In this document: positions 15,975 through 23,649 of the stretch, piece by piece
How the letters are laid out: each line of letters starts with the position of its first letter
How positions within the stretch are numbered: position 1 is the first letter of the stretch
NCBI GenBank assembly: GCA_002342035.1
Contig: DDPE01000037.1
Span: 1-34,715, forward strand
Length of the DNA stretch: 34,715 nt
DNA from: Asticcacaulis sp. UBA2476
GTDB taxonomy: Bacteria; Pseudomonadota; Alphaproteobacteria; Caulobacterales; Caulobacteraceae
Direction of reading: 5' to 3'
The notes under the pieces: generated by a model
The model's database searches: none
Seen by the model: only the letters and a program-made list of their open reading frames with translations
What the model was told of the DNA's origin: nothing
Position numbers and translations under genes: made by a program

Positions 15975-16508
15975 CTATTTCGGCGCCAAAATCATGATCA
16001 TCTGACGGCCTTCCATACGGGGCTCGTACTCGACCTTGGTGGTGGCCTCAAAATCGGCCTTCACCTTTTGCAGCAGCTTCATGCCCAGTTCCGGGTGGGC
16101 CATTTCACGGCCGCGGAAACGCAAAGTCACCTTGACCTTATCGCCTTCGTCAAAGAAGCGGGTCATGGCTTTGGCTTTTACCTCATAATCGTGGATATCG
16201 ATATTGGGGCGCAGCTTGATTTCCTTGATTTCGACAACCTTTTGCTTCTTGCGCGCTTCGGCCTTTTTCTTCTGCTCCTGAAAGCGGAATTTGCCGTAGT
16301 CGAGAATTTTGCAAACGGGGGGATCAGCAGTCGGAGACACTTCGACAAGATCAAGACCGGCTTCTTCGGCAGCTTCGATCGCTGCGGAGGTCGGCATGAT
16401 GCCTTGTTTTTCGCCATTGTGGTCGATCAACAGAACGCGCGGAACCTTGATGTCCTGATTGATACGGGGGCCGTCCTTAGTGGGCGGTGTTTGAATGGGG
16501 CGACGAAT
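15975..16508 (-). CDS. infC: Translation initiation factor IF-3, AUU start
   Basis: IF-3 binds the 30S subunit and checks start codons and the initiator tRNA. The N-domain shows GPRINQDIKVPRVLLIDHNGEKQG and the C-domain KEIKLRPNIDIHDYEVKAK, RFFDEGDKVKVTLRFRGRE and QMIMILAPK. No ATG, GTG or TTG opens the full protein: the first conventional codon (TTG 16430) would remove 26 residues including the conserved GPRIN segment. An ATT at 16508 has AGGAG eight bases upstream and gives 177 aa, the family norm. AUU is the known infC start in Escherichia coli and lets IF-3 repress its own translation; the same control is inferred here. The gene stands apart from rpmI-rplT. Confidence 0.93.
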   Translation of the reverse strand: MRRPIQTPPTKDGPRINQDIKVPRVLLIDHNGEKQGIMPTSAAIEAAEEAGLDLVEVSPTADPPVCKILDYGKFRFQEQKKKAEARKKQKVVEIKEIKLRPNIDIHDYEVKAKAMTRFFDEGDKVKVTLRFRGREMAHPELGMKLLQKVKADFEATTKVEYEPRMEGRQMIMILAPK

Positions 16509-16689
16509 AGTTAAGTCTCCTGATATTGTTTATACGGTTTGCGCGAAATTTTAAGGGTCGCGTCACGCGCGCGATTATGGACTATAGTAGGGCTGCCGAT
16601 CAATCCCCTGCCGCCGGAAAATAGGCGCAATCGGTTAATTTTCGGATATTAAGCCCTTGCGTGACATGTGGGCAGTCCGCTGAAGAGTT

Positions 16690-17856
16690 TCAAGACAGCA
16701 GACGGCGATAGATGTCAAGGGTTGCCGCGCACATGGCCTCTAAAGTGAACTGAGCCCGGACATGCGCCATGCCTTTGGCACCCATAGCGGCCCGGTCAGC
16801 TTCGCTCAGGTTTAACGCCCGCTCGATGGCGTTTGCCCATATGTCAGCATCGCCCGGCGTAATCAGCCAGCCGGTATCGCAGTCAATCACGGTCTCAGAC
16901 GTCGCACCATGATCGGCGGCCAAAACCGGCTTTGCCATAGCCTGCGGCTCAACCGCCGTGCGCCCAAAGGCTTCGGGCTCAACGGAAGGGGCCAGCGCAA
17001 AGTCGCACAGCATAAAAGCGGCCGGCATATCGGCGCAGTGGCCGACCATATAGACCTGATCGTTCAGGCTATAGGTGTCAATCAGCCCCTTAAGGTGGCG
17101 CTCATAGTCAACGCGTCCTTGGGAATCACCCGCAAACACGACGCGCACACCCGTGAGGCCGCGTTGTCTCAGGCGGTGCAGGGCTTCTAATATAAGTTCA
17201 TGGCCTTTCCAGCGCGTCAGCCGTCCGGCCAGTACAAACAGGGGGCGGGTATCGTCCGCCCGCAGATCCCAGGCTTTGCGTAAGCTTTCGACCTGTTCAC
17301 TTGTGACGCGGGCGGGGTCAAAGCGCTGAATATCAACGCCGCGCGGGACGGTTATGACCTTATCCGCATCGACGCGGTAGTGGCTCAAAATATGGCGGCG
17401 GGTAAACTCAGAATTGGCAATGGTCACATCTGCGCGCACCATCCACGAATTGTACCAGCGTTTCAGCTTACCCCTGGCCTTATAGATGCCGTGATAGGTG
17501 GTGAGGTTTTTGACCTTGCAGGCTTTGGCGGCGTTGATGGCGGCAAGTGCTGGCGCTCGTGAGCGGACATGGACGATATCGACCTTAAAGGCGCGGATGA
17601 TTTTCTTTAAGCGGAAATAGTTCTTAAGCTGTTTCAGCGGGTTCTTGGAATGTACCGGCAAAGGGATAAGGACAGCACCGGCGGCCTTGAGGCGGCCTTC
17701 CATTCGTCCGCCTTTTGAGGCGACGATCGCCCGACCACCGGCCTTGACGATGGCTTCGGCCATATCGAGCGTCGTCTGCTCGACCCCGCCGGTATCGAGG
17801 TTGGGCACGACCTGTAGCACGCAGTGAGGAAAGGAGTGGTCCGGCGTATCCGCCAT
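16690..17856 (-). CDS. Glycosyltransferase, GT4 family
   Basis: A cytoplasmic retaining GT-B glycosyltransferase of 388 aa, probably adding a sugar to a cell-surface polysaccharide or lipid. The N-domain begins VLQVVPNLDTGGVEQTTLDMA, the usual GT4 acceptor-side loop. The C-domain starts at VLAGRLTRWKGHELILEAL and contains the E-x7-E motif in PSVEPEAFGRTAVEPQAMAKPVLA. ATG 17856 is chosen because the longer frame to 17907 would overlap the divergent hydrolase gene. Acceptor and donor cannot be told from sequence. The nearby kdsD makes an envelope role plausible, but they are not in one operon. Confidence 0.92.
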   Translation of the reverse strand: MADTPDHSFPHCVLQVVPNLDTGGVEQTTLDMAEAIVKAGGRAIVASKGGRMEGRLKAAGAVLIPLPVHSKNPLKQLKNYFRLKKIIRAFKVDIVHVRSRAPALAAINAAKACKVKNLTTYHGIYKARGKLKRWYNSWMVRADVTIANSEFTRRHILSHYRVDADKVITVPRGVDIQRFDPARVTSEQVESLRKAWDLRADDTRPLFVLAGRLTRWKGHELILEALHRLRQRGLTGVRVVFAGDSQGRVDYERHLKGLIDTYSLNDQVYMVGHCADMPAAFMLCDFALAPSVEPEAFGRTAVEPQAMAKPVLAADHGATSETVIDCDTGWLITPGDADIWANAIERALNLSEADRAAMGAKGMAHVRAQFTLEAMCAATLDIYRRLLS

Positions 17857-17899
17857 TTTGATCTTTCGGGAAGGGTAGTAACTCTGATATGGCGACCTT

Positions 17900-18667
17900 A
17901 TGACCATGAACCCTGATGATAATCAAGATGAAGTGCGCGTTTGGCGAGCGGGCGCGGGCCACGATATCGCCTATCGCCAAATCAAGGGCACCGGCTCGAC
18001 CGTGCTGTGGCTGGGCGGGTTCAAATCCGACATGACCGGCACGAAGGCGCAGGTTCTGGCGGATATGGCGGTGCGCGCAGGTTTCGGGTTTGTGCGCTTT
18101 GATTATTTCGGTCATGGCGCGACTGGCGGAGACTGGAACGCGGCCCGGGTCGGCCTGTGGCGCCAAGATGTACTTGAGGTGGTTGATAATCTGACCGAAG
18201 GGCCGCTGGTGGTCGTGGGCTCCAGCATGGGTGGGTGGATGACGACCCTGCTGATCAAGGATCGGCCTGAGCGGGTCAAGGCGGCGGGCTTTATCGCGCC
18301 TGCGCCGGATTTTACCCACGAATTGATGCTACCGAACTTAAACCCGGAAGAACGCCGCGCGTTGACGGTTTCCGGGGCTTTTGTCATGACCGGATATGAT
18401 CAGGATGTGACCATGTCGCAGGCCTTTTTCGATGAGGCCAAAGATCATCTGGTGTTCGGATCACCGCTGACCTTCGATGGGCCGGTGCGTATCCTGCACG
18501 GTATGAAGGACGATGTGGTGCCTTGGTCGCACGGCGTGAAGCTGGCCGAGCATATTTCTGGCGATGATGTGCGGGTGACCCTGATCAAGGACGGTGATCA
18601 TCGTTTGTCGGGGCCGGACGACCTTAAGCTGCTGACCGCAATGGTTCAGGAACTGATCGACGCATAG
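17900..18667 (+). CDS. Alpha/beta hydrolase, ABHD10/BEM46-like
   Basis: A soluble serine hydrolase of 255 aa. The nucleophile elbow GSSMGG gives Ser109. Asp205 in LHGMKDDVVPW and His234 in DGDHRLS complete the triad, and FDYFGHGATGG marks the oxyanion region. The overall pattern (WLGGFKSDMTGTKA near the start) matches the alphaproteobacterial relatives of ABHD10, which act as thioesterases or esterases on acyl substrates; the natural substrate here is unknown. It lacks a signal peptide. The start may be ATG 17900 or 17906; no strong ribosome site distinguishes them. It is convergent with the SDR gene, overlapping it by 22 bases. Confidence 0.9.
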   Translation: MTMNPDDNQDEVRVWRAGAGHDIAYRQIKGTGSTVLWLGGFKSDMTGTKAQVLADMAVRAGFGFVRFDYFGHGATGGDWNAARVGLWRQDVLEVVDNLTEGPLVVVGSSMGGWMTTLLIKDRPERVKAAGFIAPAPDFTHELMLPNLNPEERRALTVSGAFVMTGYDQDVTMSQAFFDEAKDHLVFGSPLTFDGPVRILHGMKDDVVPWSHGVKLAEHISGDDVRVTLIKDGDHRLSGPDDLKLLTAMVQELIDA

Positions 18668-19551
18668 ATTGCGGCGAGTCCCTCTTTATAAGTCGGATAT
18701 TGCGGTCGCCAGCCCAGTTCGGCCTTGGCCAAGGCGTTGGAAACCCGTTTGTTTTCGGCATAAAAGCGCTTCATGCCACCCGACTGGTTCGGATCATCAA
18801 AGGCAATTTCCGGCGGCACCTCAAACCCATAGGTACGGGCGGCGTAGACCAGCACGTCATCCGCGGGCGCCGGTTCATCGTCGCACAGATTATAGATTCC
18901 GCCGGGGCGCGGGCGATGGACACTGGCCATCAGGGCGGTGGCGCAATCGCTATCGTAAAGGCGGCTGAACACCTGACCCGGCTTATGAATGCGCCGGGCG
19001 GTGCCATCCTTGAGGCGCTCCAGCACATTGCGGTCAGGACCATAAAGTCCCGGCAAGCGAAATATGGTCACGCAATCGCCGGTTTTCTGGCCAAGGCCGA
19101 CCCACTGTTTTTCAGCATCTGCACGGCGCTGGCCTTCGCGCGACAGGGGGTGAAGGGCGCTGTCCTCAAACACCCAACCGCCGCCGCGATCGCCGTAAAC
19201 CCCCGTCGTCGATAAATACCCAACCCAGCGGCGAGGCGCCGCAGCCGAAACCAAAAGGGGGCTAAGGGCGGCGAAGGCGGGGCATCCTTCGTCATTTGGG
19301 GCGGCGGTCAGAAGTATGACCGTGGCCTGATCAACCGCTGTTTTCAGTGCGGCGGGGTCGGTAGGATCGATAGCGTTTATACCAAGTGCGGTCAGTTCGG
19401 CGCGTTTATCAGATGTGCGGGCGGTGGCTGAAATCGCATAGCCGTCTGCGCGTAAAGCCTCGGCAAAAGCCGCGCCGATAAAGCCATAGCCAAAAATGAG
19501 CGCATGCTTTTTTTCTTGTCGCGACGCTGGTAGCAAAAAACCGTCATCCAT
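18646..19551 (-). CDS. NAD(P)-binding SDR/epimerase-like protein (YeeZ type)
   Basis: An extended short-chain dehydrogenase-like protein of about 301 aa. The Rossmann motif ALIFGYGFIGAAFAEAL lies near residue 20, followed by LLTAAPNDEGCPAF, YLSTTGVYGDRGG and FRLPGLYGPDRNVLERLKDG, typical of the YeeZ/atypical-SDR5 group. In GVYGDRGG the Tyr of the classic YxxxK pair is present but the Lys is not evident, so catalysis is uncertain. The frame is open to 19617, but that would run into kdsD, so ATG 19551 is preferred. It follows kdsD by 31 bases on the same strand and is likely co-transcribed with it. Confidence 0.85.
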   Translation of the reverse strand: MDDGFLLPASRQEKKHALIFGYGFIGAAFAEALRADGYAISATARTSDKRAELTALGINAIDPTDPAALKTAVDQATVILLTAAPNDEGCPAFAALSPLLVSAAAPRRWVGYLSTTGVYGDRGGGWVFEDSALHPLSREGQRRADAEKQWVGLGQKTGDCVTIFRLPGLYGPDRNVLERLKDGTARRIHKPGQVFSRLYDSDCATALMASVHRPRPGGIYNLCDDEPAPADDVLVYAARTYGFEVPPEIAFDDPNQSGGMKRFYAENKRVSNALAKAELGWRPQYPTYKEGLAAIYASISS

Positions 19552-19582
19552 GCTTTTTGGCACTTTTTCGCGCGCCGCTTTG

Positions 19583-20548
19583 TTAAACAACGCCGGCCCG
19601 CAGCACATCATGGACATGCAATATACCGACCGGAATATCGTTATCGGTCACGAACAGCACGGTAATGCGCTTTTCGTTCATGATCTTCAACGCCTCGGCG
19701 GCCAGCATTGTGGGCGCGACCGTCAGCGGTTTTGCGGTCATAACTTCAAGCGCGGTCTTATCCATCAGCCCGTCCATATGGCGACGCAAATCGCCATCGG
19801 TAACGACCCCGATCAGGCGGCCATCGCCGTCCACCACACCGACCGCACCAAAGCGCTTTTCGGTCATGGTAATCAGGGCTGTGGGCATGGGGTCAGATTG
19901 CGCGACCAGCGGCACTTCATCGATACCATGCATAAGATCGGACACAGACTTCAGCGCCGCCCCCAGCTTGCCGCCGGGATGATAGGTGCCAAAATCCTGC
20001 GCCGTGAAGCCGCGCTTTTTCATCAGCGCCACCGCCAGACAGTCCCCCAGCGCGATTTGCAGGGTCGTAGAAGTGGTCGGGGCATCGACGCCGTCAAACG
20101 CTTCGGGGGCATTCGGGAAAATCAGCGGAATGTCAGCGGCCTTACCCAGCGCACTGTCGGCGCGGGCGGTGATACCGATCAGGGTAATGCCAAAGCGCTT
20201 GGAATAGGCGATGACATCAGCCAGTTCCTTGGTTTCCCCTGATTTCGACAGGGCCATGATCACATCATCAGGCCCGACCATGCCGAGGTCGCCGTGGCTG
20301 GCCTCAGTCGCGTGGACAAAAAACGCCGAGGTGCCGGTCGACGCAAAGGTGGCGGCAATTTTCTTACCCACATGACCGGATTTACCGACGCCGGTCAGGA
20401 TAACGCGGCCTTTGTGGTCAAACAGGGTGTCGATGGCCCGCTCAAAATTATCGGCCAGTGCGCCGCGCTCCAGAGCGGTGGCCATCTGTATCAGGGCCTC
20501 GGCTTCGATTTTCAGGACATTGCGGGCGGCGTACAGGCTATCGGACAT
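19583..20548 (-). CDS. kdsD: Arabinose-5-phosphate isomerase (KpsF/GutQ family)
   Basis: Converts ribulose-5-phosphate to arabinose-5-phosphate, the first committed step toward KDO for lipopolysaccharide. The 321-aa protein has the full architecture: an SIS sugar-isomerase domain (residues about 30-165, GVGKSGHVGKKIAATFASTG and ATEASHGDLGMV) and two CBS domains (about 200-320, starting LMHGIDEVPLV and VMTAKPLTVAPTML). His/Glu residues of the active site are present in HATEASHGD. Upstream, 13 bases away, is a small membrane protein gene. The family also includes GutQ of glucitol operons, but no such context is present, so the KDO role is favoured. Confidence 0.95.
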   Translation of the reverse strand: MSDSLYAARNVLKIEAEALIQMATALERGALADNFERAIDTLFDHKGRVILTGVGKSGHVGKKIAATFASTGTSAFFVHATEASHGDLGMVGPDDVIMALSKSGETKELADVIAYSKRFGITLIGITARADSALGKAADIPLIFPNAPEAFDGVDAPTTSTTLQIALGDCLAVALMKKRGFTAQDFGTYHPGGKLGAALKSVSDLMHGIDEVPLVAQSDPMPTALITMTEKRFGAVGVVDGDGRLIGVVTDGDLRRHMDGLMDKTALEVMTAKPLTVAPTMLAAEALKIMNEKRITVLFVTDNDIPVGILHVHDVLRAGVV

Positions 20549-20561
20549 AAAATCTCGGAAA

Positions 20562-20828
20562 TTATTGAGCGGCGGCGGCAGAGGCCGCGGTTTGGGCTTC
20601 GGTAGCTTTCAAAGCGGCTTTTTCGGCGGCAAGGCGCGCGGTCTCGGCCTGCTTGTTCGCTTCGCGGGTGGCGCGGTCACGTTCCATGCGCACCACGTCG
20701 GGCAGTTCGATTTCTTTACCAAACGGGGCGGGTGAGCGCGATCCAATCCCTTGCGGCCACACCAGACTAAGCGCGATCATGATCAGCGCCACGGCGGCCA
20801 TTACAGGGTAAAACAGTTTGTCGGGCAT
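20562..20828 (-). CDS. Small single-pass membrane protein with coiled-coil tail (88 aa)
   Basis: No named family. One transmembrane helix (residues about 6-24, FYPVMAAVALIMIALSLVW) is followed by a short extracytoplasmic segment (PQGIGSRSPAPFG), then a long charged helix with strong coiled-coil character (about 45-88, MERDRATREANKQAETARLAAEKAALKA). The N-in, C-out topology is inferred from flanking charges. It precedes kdsD by 13 bases and is probably co-transcribed, which hints at an envelope-related role. The Ala/Lys/Glu-rich tail could simply be low-complexity. Confidence 0.75.
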   Translation of the reverse strand: MPDKLFYPVMAAVALIMIALSLVWPQGIGSRSPAPFGKEIELPDVVRMERDRATREANKQAETARLAAEKAALKATEAQTAASAAAAQ

Positions 20829-20893
20829 TCGGCTCCGCCTTGTGAATATGGGTGGCGTTATAGGCCCTCATTGGATATGGCGTCAATTATAAG

Positions 20894-20927
20894 CGTTTTC
20901 CCATCAAATGGAATCATTTGATGGATC
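20894..20927 (-). repeat. Dispersed 34-bp palindromic repeat, copy 2
   Basis: Inverted orientation relative to copy 1 at 9256-9289. The core CATCAAATG-GAAT-CATTTGATG (20902-20923) is again a perfect 9-bp inverted repeat, with the same GGAAAACG flank read on the minus strand. It lies between the 88-aa gene and the 128-aa gene. No T-run adjoins it on the terminator side. Confidence 0.85.
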
Positions 20928-20939
20928 AGAAAAAGCGAC

Positions 20940-21326
20940 CTAATTGTTCGGCCGATAAATATCGAACGCCACCTGAAAATCAGGGTCGGTGACGATGGTG
21001 TCATCACTAAGGCCATAGCGGCCCGGCGGGATCAGTTTGAACGCCCCCGGCACCAGCGGTAGATTGAGCATCTCCCCGGCCTTGGTGCCCACCATAGACA
21101 GCACAAACCCTTCTTCGCGGTTGGCGCGGATCAGCCGTCCGGCCAGAATCTCATAGCCCACCAACTCATCATGGGCGTCAATGTCGTTCAGGCGCACAAT
21201 CACCACAGCACCACGCATGGCGGTCAATATCGGATCATGGCTATCGGCAAACACCTCCGGCGCCAGCTCGTTCCACAACGATTTGGCGGGTTTAGGGGGC
21301 AGGTGTTTTTTCAGTCGCTGACGCAT
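20940..21326 (-). CDS. Hypothetical protein (about 128 aa)
   Basis: Not recognised. A soluble protein without signal peptide, beginning MRQRLKKHLPPKPAKSLWNELAPEVFADSHD and mixed alpha/beta in appearance, with LVPGAFKLIPPGRYGLSDDTIVTDPDF near the C-terminus. Start choice: ATG 21326 lies 10 bases after the stop of the DUF1653 gene with a weak CGGA before it; a TTG at 21353 would overlap that gene by 17 bases. Either way it forms a tight two-gene unit with the DUF1653 gene, suggesting related function. It is followed by the palindromic repeat at 20894-20927. Confidence 0.72.
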   Translation of the reverse strand: MRQRLKKHLPPKPAKSLWNELAPEVFADSHDPILTAMRGAVVIVRLNDIDAHDELVGYEILAGRLIRANREEGFVLSMVGTKAGEMLNLPLVPGAFKLIPPGRYGLSDDTIVTDPDFQVAFDIYRPNN

Positions 21327-21336
21327 GAAATCCGGT

Positions 21337-21609
21337 TTAATCGACGCAGGCAAAGCGCGCTACGCTCCCGGTTTCAGTCTGAACGGATTCTGTGAACATG
21401 GAAAGCGGCCTGACCCACAACCGTGCGTCACCGGCGCTCTGAGCCTCTGGCGCATACAATACCATGACCTCTTCGGTTTCTGAGTGGGTGACGGTGCCGA
21501 ACACGCTGTAATATTTGCCCTTATAGTGGCGGTAGCGGCCGCTCTTTACGGCGCTAGCGTAAAAATCGGACGCAAAAGGCTTACCCGTATCGAAAGCAGG
21601 AGCAGTCAT
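21337..21609 (-). CDS. DUF1653 family protein
   Basis: A 90-aa protein with the DUF1653 signature: SGRYRHYKGKYYSVFGTVTHSETEE, then VMVLYAPEAQ and LWVRPLSMFTE. DUF1653 domains are small beta-rich units of unknown function, found alone or fused to other enzymes. No signal peptide. It is first in a pair with the 128-aa gene and is divergent from thiD across about 50-65 bases, so the two promoters are packed back to back. Confidence 0.9.
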   Translation of the reverse strand: MTAPAFDTGKPFASDFYASAVKSGRYRHYKGKYYSVFGTVTHSETEEVMVLYAPEAQSAGDARLWVRPLSMFTESVQTETGSVARFACVD

Positions 21610-21675
21610 GATATATGTTACCTATATGAACCGGGGGGATTATAGACAACGAAACTCAAAGTGAAGCCCTTAATC

Positions 21676-22458
21676 ATGCACCGCGTCCTTATTATCGCAG
21701 GCTCTGACCCCTCCGGCGGGGCGGGCATTCAGGCCGATCTGAAAACCGTCACCTGTCTGGGGGCCTACGGCATGACGGCGATCACGGCTCTGACCGTACA
21801 AAATACGCTGGGGGTGACGGATGTGTTTCCGATCCCTGAAGAAATTATTGCCGCTCAGGCCATGGCTTGTATCGAAGACATCGGCGTTGATGCGGTCAAG
21901 ACCGGTATGCTGGGCTCTATCGGTGTGGTCGAAACCGTGGCCAGTCTGTTGGATCTGGCTGGCGATGCCTTTCGCGTGATTGATCCGGTCATGGTGGCCA
22001 AGGGCGGTCACAGGCTTTTACCCGAAGCGGCGATCGACGCCATTCGCCATCTGCTAATCCCGCGTGCGGATCTGTTGACCCCTAATGCCCCCGAAGCCTC
22101 TGTCCTGACCGGGATTGCCGTTGACACCCATGATGATCTGCAACGGGCGGGCGAAGCTTTGCTGAAAATGGGGGCCAAGGCGGTGCTCATGAAGGGCGGG
22201 CATGTCGAGGGCGATATCGTCTGCGATCTTCTGATGACCGGGAACCGCGCGGCGCGCTTTGAGGCCCAGCGCATTGAGACCCGCCATACCCACGGCACTG
22301 GCTGTACCCTGGCCAGTGCCTGCGCCGCCCTTTACCGCGAGGATATGGCCCTTGATAGCGTGGTGGATAAGGCGCGGGCCTATGTGCTAGGTGCCATAAA
22401 GGCCGCCCCCGGTCTGGGGGGCGGCCATGGCCCATTGAAACATAACTGGGCAATTTAA
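21676..22458 (+). CDS. thiD: Hydroxymethylpyrimidine (phosphate) kinase
   Basis: Phosphorylates HMP and HMP-phosphate in thiamin synthesis and salvage. The 260-aa protein belongs to the ribokinase superfamily: RVLIIAGSDPSGGAGIQADLKT binds the pyrimidine, DPVMVAKGG lies mid-protein, LLTPNAPEASVLTG precedes the phosphate-binding region, and HTHGTGCTLASA near residue 205 holds the anion hole and catalytic Cys/Asp area. ATG 21676 places MHRVLIIAGSD at the normal family start; GTG 21661 would add five residues. The upstream gap is too short for a TPP riboswitch and none is seen, so it may be constitutive. It ends four bases from the convergent secreted-protein gene. Confidence 0.96.
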   Translation: MHRVLIIAGSDPSGGAGIQADLKTVTCLGAYGMTAITALTVQNTLGVTDVFPIPEEIIAAQAMACIEDIGVDAVKTGMLGSIGVVETVASLLDLAGDAFRVIDPVMVAKGGHRLLPEAAIDAIRHLLIPRADLLTPNAPEASVLTGIAVDTHDDLQRAGEALLKMGAKAVLMKGGHVEGDIVCDLLMTGNRAARFEAQRIETRHTHGTGCTLASACAALYREDMALDSVVDKARAYVLGAIKAAPGLGGGHGPLKHNWAI

Positions 22459-22461
22459 TAT

Positions 22462-22845
22462 CTAATAACGACGCCCATTATAGTCGCGGCTGTTATAGGC
22501 AACCGCGCGCGACAGGTCCTGGGTGCGGCGGTTGAGGATCTGCATCTCACGTCCGTCTATGCCGCGGCCTGAGCGTTCAAACTGGTGCGACAGGCGCTCA
22601 AGGTCGCGCAGTTCGGCCCGCAGGCGGTATTCTTCGCGACGACTCAGATTGCCGTGGCGCGCGCCGCGATCGATTTGGCGATCCAGTTGATCAAGGCGGT
22701 AATCGATACGGTCATCGCGGTGATCACGACGGTCTTCGCGGTAGTCGTGATCATAGCGGCTGTCGGCCAGAGCCGGAACGGAAGCGGCGGCCATACCCGC
22801 GCAAGCAAACGCGGCAATGGCAAAAGTTTTCATCGAGGTTTTCAT
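22462..22845 (-). CDS. Small secreted Arg/Asp-rich protein, paralog A
   Basis: A Sec signal peptide (residues about 1-27, ending SVPALA) precedes a highly charged mature region: an Asp/Arg/His-rich stretch (RYDHDYREDRRDHRDDRIDYR), then a helical segment IDRGARHGNLSRREEYRLRAELRDLERL and QFERSGRGIDGREMQILNRRTQDLSRAV. The second part matches the tandem paralog at 23093-23449 and a common but uncharacterised alphaproteobacterial family with a helix pattern around 'G.L...E...LR.E...I..L...Y..SG'. Function unknown; periplasmic location is inferred. Starts at 22845 or 22833 are both possible. The promoter carries the same four-half-site array as its paralog. Confidence 0.85.
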   Translation of the reverse strand: MKTSMKTFAIAAFACAGMAAASVPALADSRYDHDYREDRRDHRDDRIDYRLDQLDRQIDRGARHGNLSRREEYRLRAELRDLERLSHQFERSGRGIDGREMQILNRRTQDLSRAVAYNSRDYNGRRY

Positions 22846-22909
22846 TTTACGTCTCCTATTGTGGGTGGGCGCTGTCTCTCAGCGTTGAGATCATTTAAGC
22901 ACCCGCCAC

Positions 22910-22948
22910 CTGAGCCGTTCCTGAACGGTGCGGTTCATATTCAGTTCA
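22910..22948 (-). promoter_or_regulatory. Four-half-site operator upstream of paralog A
   Basis: Read on the + strand: CTGAGC-N5-CTGAAC-N5-GGTTCA-N5-AGTTCA, an 11-bp period over 39 bp, 65 bases from the start codon. The same architecture with the same gaps occurs at 23517-23555. One-turn spacing of six-base direct repeats is typical of OmpR/PhoB-family response regulators. Confidence 0.65.
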
Positions 22949-22980
22949 GCCAGATGAATGGCGGTGGGGCTTTAGACATG

Positions 22981-23002
22981 AAAAAACCTCCCGAAGGAGG
23001 TT
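22981..23002 (-). terminator. Intrinsic terminator after paralog B
   Basis: AACCTCC-CGAA-GGAGGTT (22985-23002) forms a 7-bp stem with a stable tetraloop and is followed on the minus strand by six T residues. It ends transcription of the 23093-23449 gene before the paralog A promoter, so the two paralogs are separate units. Confidence 0.85.
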
Positions 23003-23092
23003 CTGGTTTTTGTTGGCTTATCTGCGCGGGCCCTGGGGGATAAGGGACGGGCGGCCCGCGCAGACTAAGGGCCAGTTTCAGATCGTCAGAGC

Positions 23093-23449
23093 CTAGAAAC
23101 GGCGGGTCTGACGATCGTGGTTATTATACGCCACCTTTTGCGACAAACGATCGATGCGTGAGGTCAGGATGTTCATTTCCTGACGATCGTAGCCGCGACC
23201 GGAACGCTCAAATTTGTTCGACAGCTTTTCGATGTCGCGCAATTCGTTGCGCAGGCGGCTGGCTTCGTTACGGTTCAGTTCGCGGGTACGGACACCACGG
23301 TCAATACGTTCATCAAGCGTATCGAGACGGCGCTCGACGCTGTTTTCGCGAACGTGCGAACGGGGCGAGTCGGCCAATGCGGCGGTCGAAGCGGCGCCCA
23401 TCGACAGGGCAACCAAAGCAGCGGCGGTAAAGGTCTTGATCGTTTTCAT
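23093..23449 (-). CDS. Small secreted Arg-rich protein, paralog B
   Basis: A 118-aa protein with a Sec signal peptide (MKTIKTFTAAALVALSMGAASTAALA) and a charged helical mature part. The segment LDERIDRGVRTRELNRNEASRLRNELRDIEKLSNKFERSGRGYDRQEMNILTSRIDRLSQKVAYN aligns along its length with paralog A, identical at SGRG, the REM/QEM-I-L and AYN positions. It lacks the Asp/His/Arg repeat of paralog A. The pair arose by tandem duplication, with the promoter duplicated too. Function unknown; presumed periplasmic. The GGAGAGCC-type ribosome site lies just before ATG 23449. Confidence 0.85.
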   Translation of the reverse strand: MKTIKTFTAAALVALSMGAASTAALADSPRSHVRENSVERRLDTLDERIDRGVRTRELNRNEASRLRNELRDIEKLSNKFERSGRGYDRQEMNILTSRIDRLSQKVAYNNHDRQTRRF

Positions 23450-23516
23450 AACTTGGCTCTCCTTAAAAAAGATTAGCGCTTAATCTCAGCGTTGAAGCCA
23501 TATAAACATACCGCCC

Positions 23517-23555
23517 CTGAGCCGAACCTGAACGGCGGGGTTCATCTTCGGTTCA
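23517..23555 (-). promoter_or_regulatory. Four-half-site operator upstream of paralog B
   Basis: CTGAGC-N5-CTGAAC-N5-GGTTCA-N5-GGTTCA on the + strand, 68 bases from the start codon, matching the array at 22910-22948 in order, orientation and spacing. Both promoters also share CTCAGCGTTGA in the leader (about 22879 and 23485). The GGTTCA-N5-GGTTCA half resembles the PhoP-box layout, and also fits GTTC-N7-GTTC of LexA. Confidence 0.65.
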
Positions 23556-23649
23556 TGAGCGTAAATGATTTTGGGATAAGACCTCTTGTGTTTGGCGGGC
23601 TTTGGTCGCAAAAGGCGCTCACCGTTTTTATACATCCGGGGTGCCCTCG

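Noticed and set aside
17624..18319. A 231-codon minus-strand frame between glycosyltransferase and hydrolase
   Set aside because: It overlaps two well-supported genes in other frames and shows no domain or ribosome site.
21610..21675. TPP riboswitch ahead of thiD
   Set aside because: Only about 65 bases separate thiD from the divergent gene, too short, and no thi-box motif is visible.
23539..23555. Calling the paralog B site a certain LexA box
   Set aside because: It fits GTTC-N7-GTTC, but the four-half-site array with fixed five-base gaps and the gene type fit a response regulator at least as well, so it is left open.
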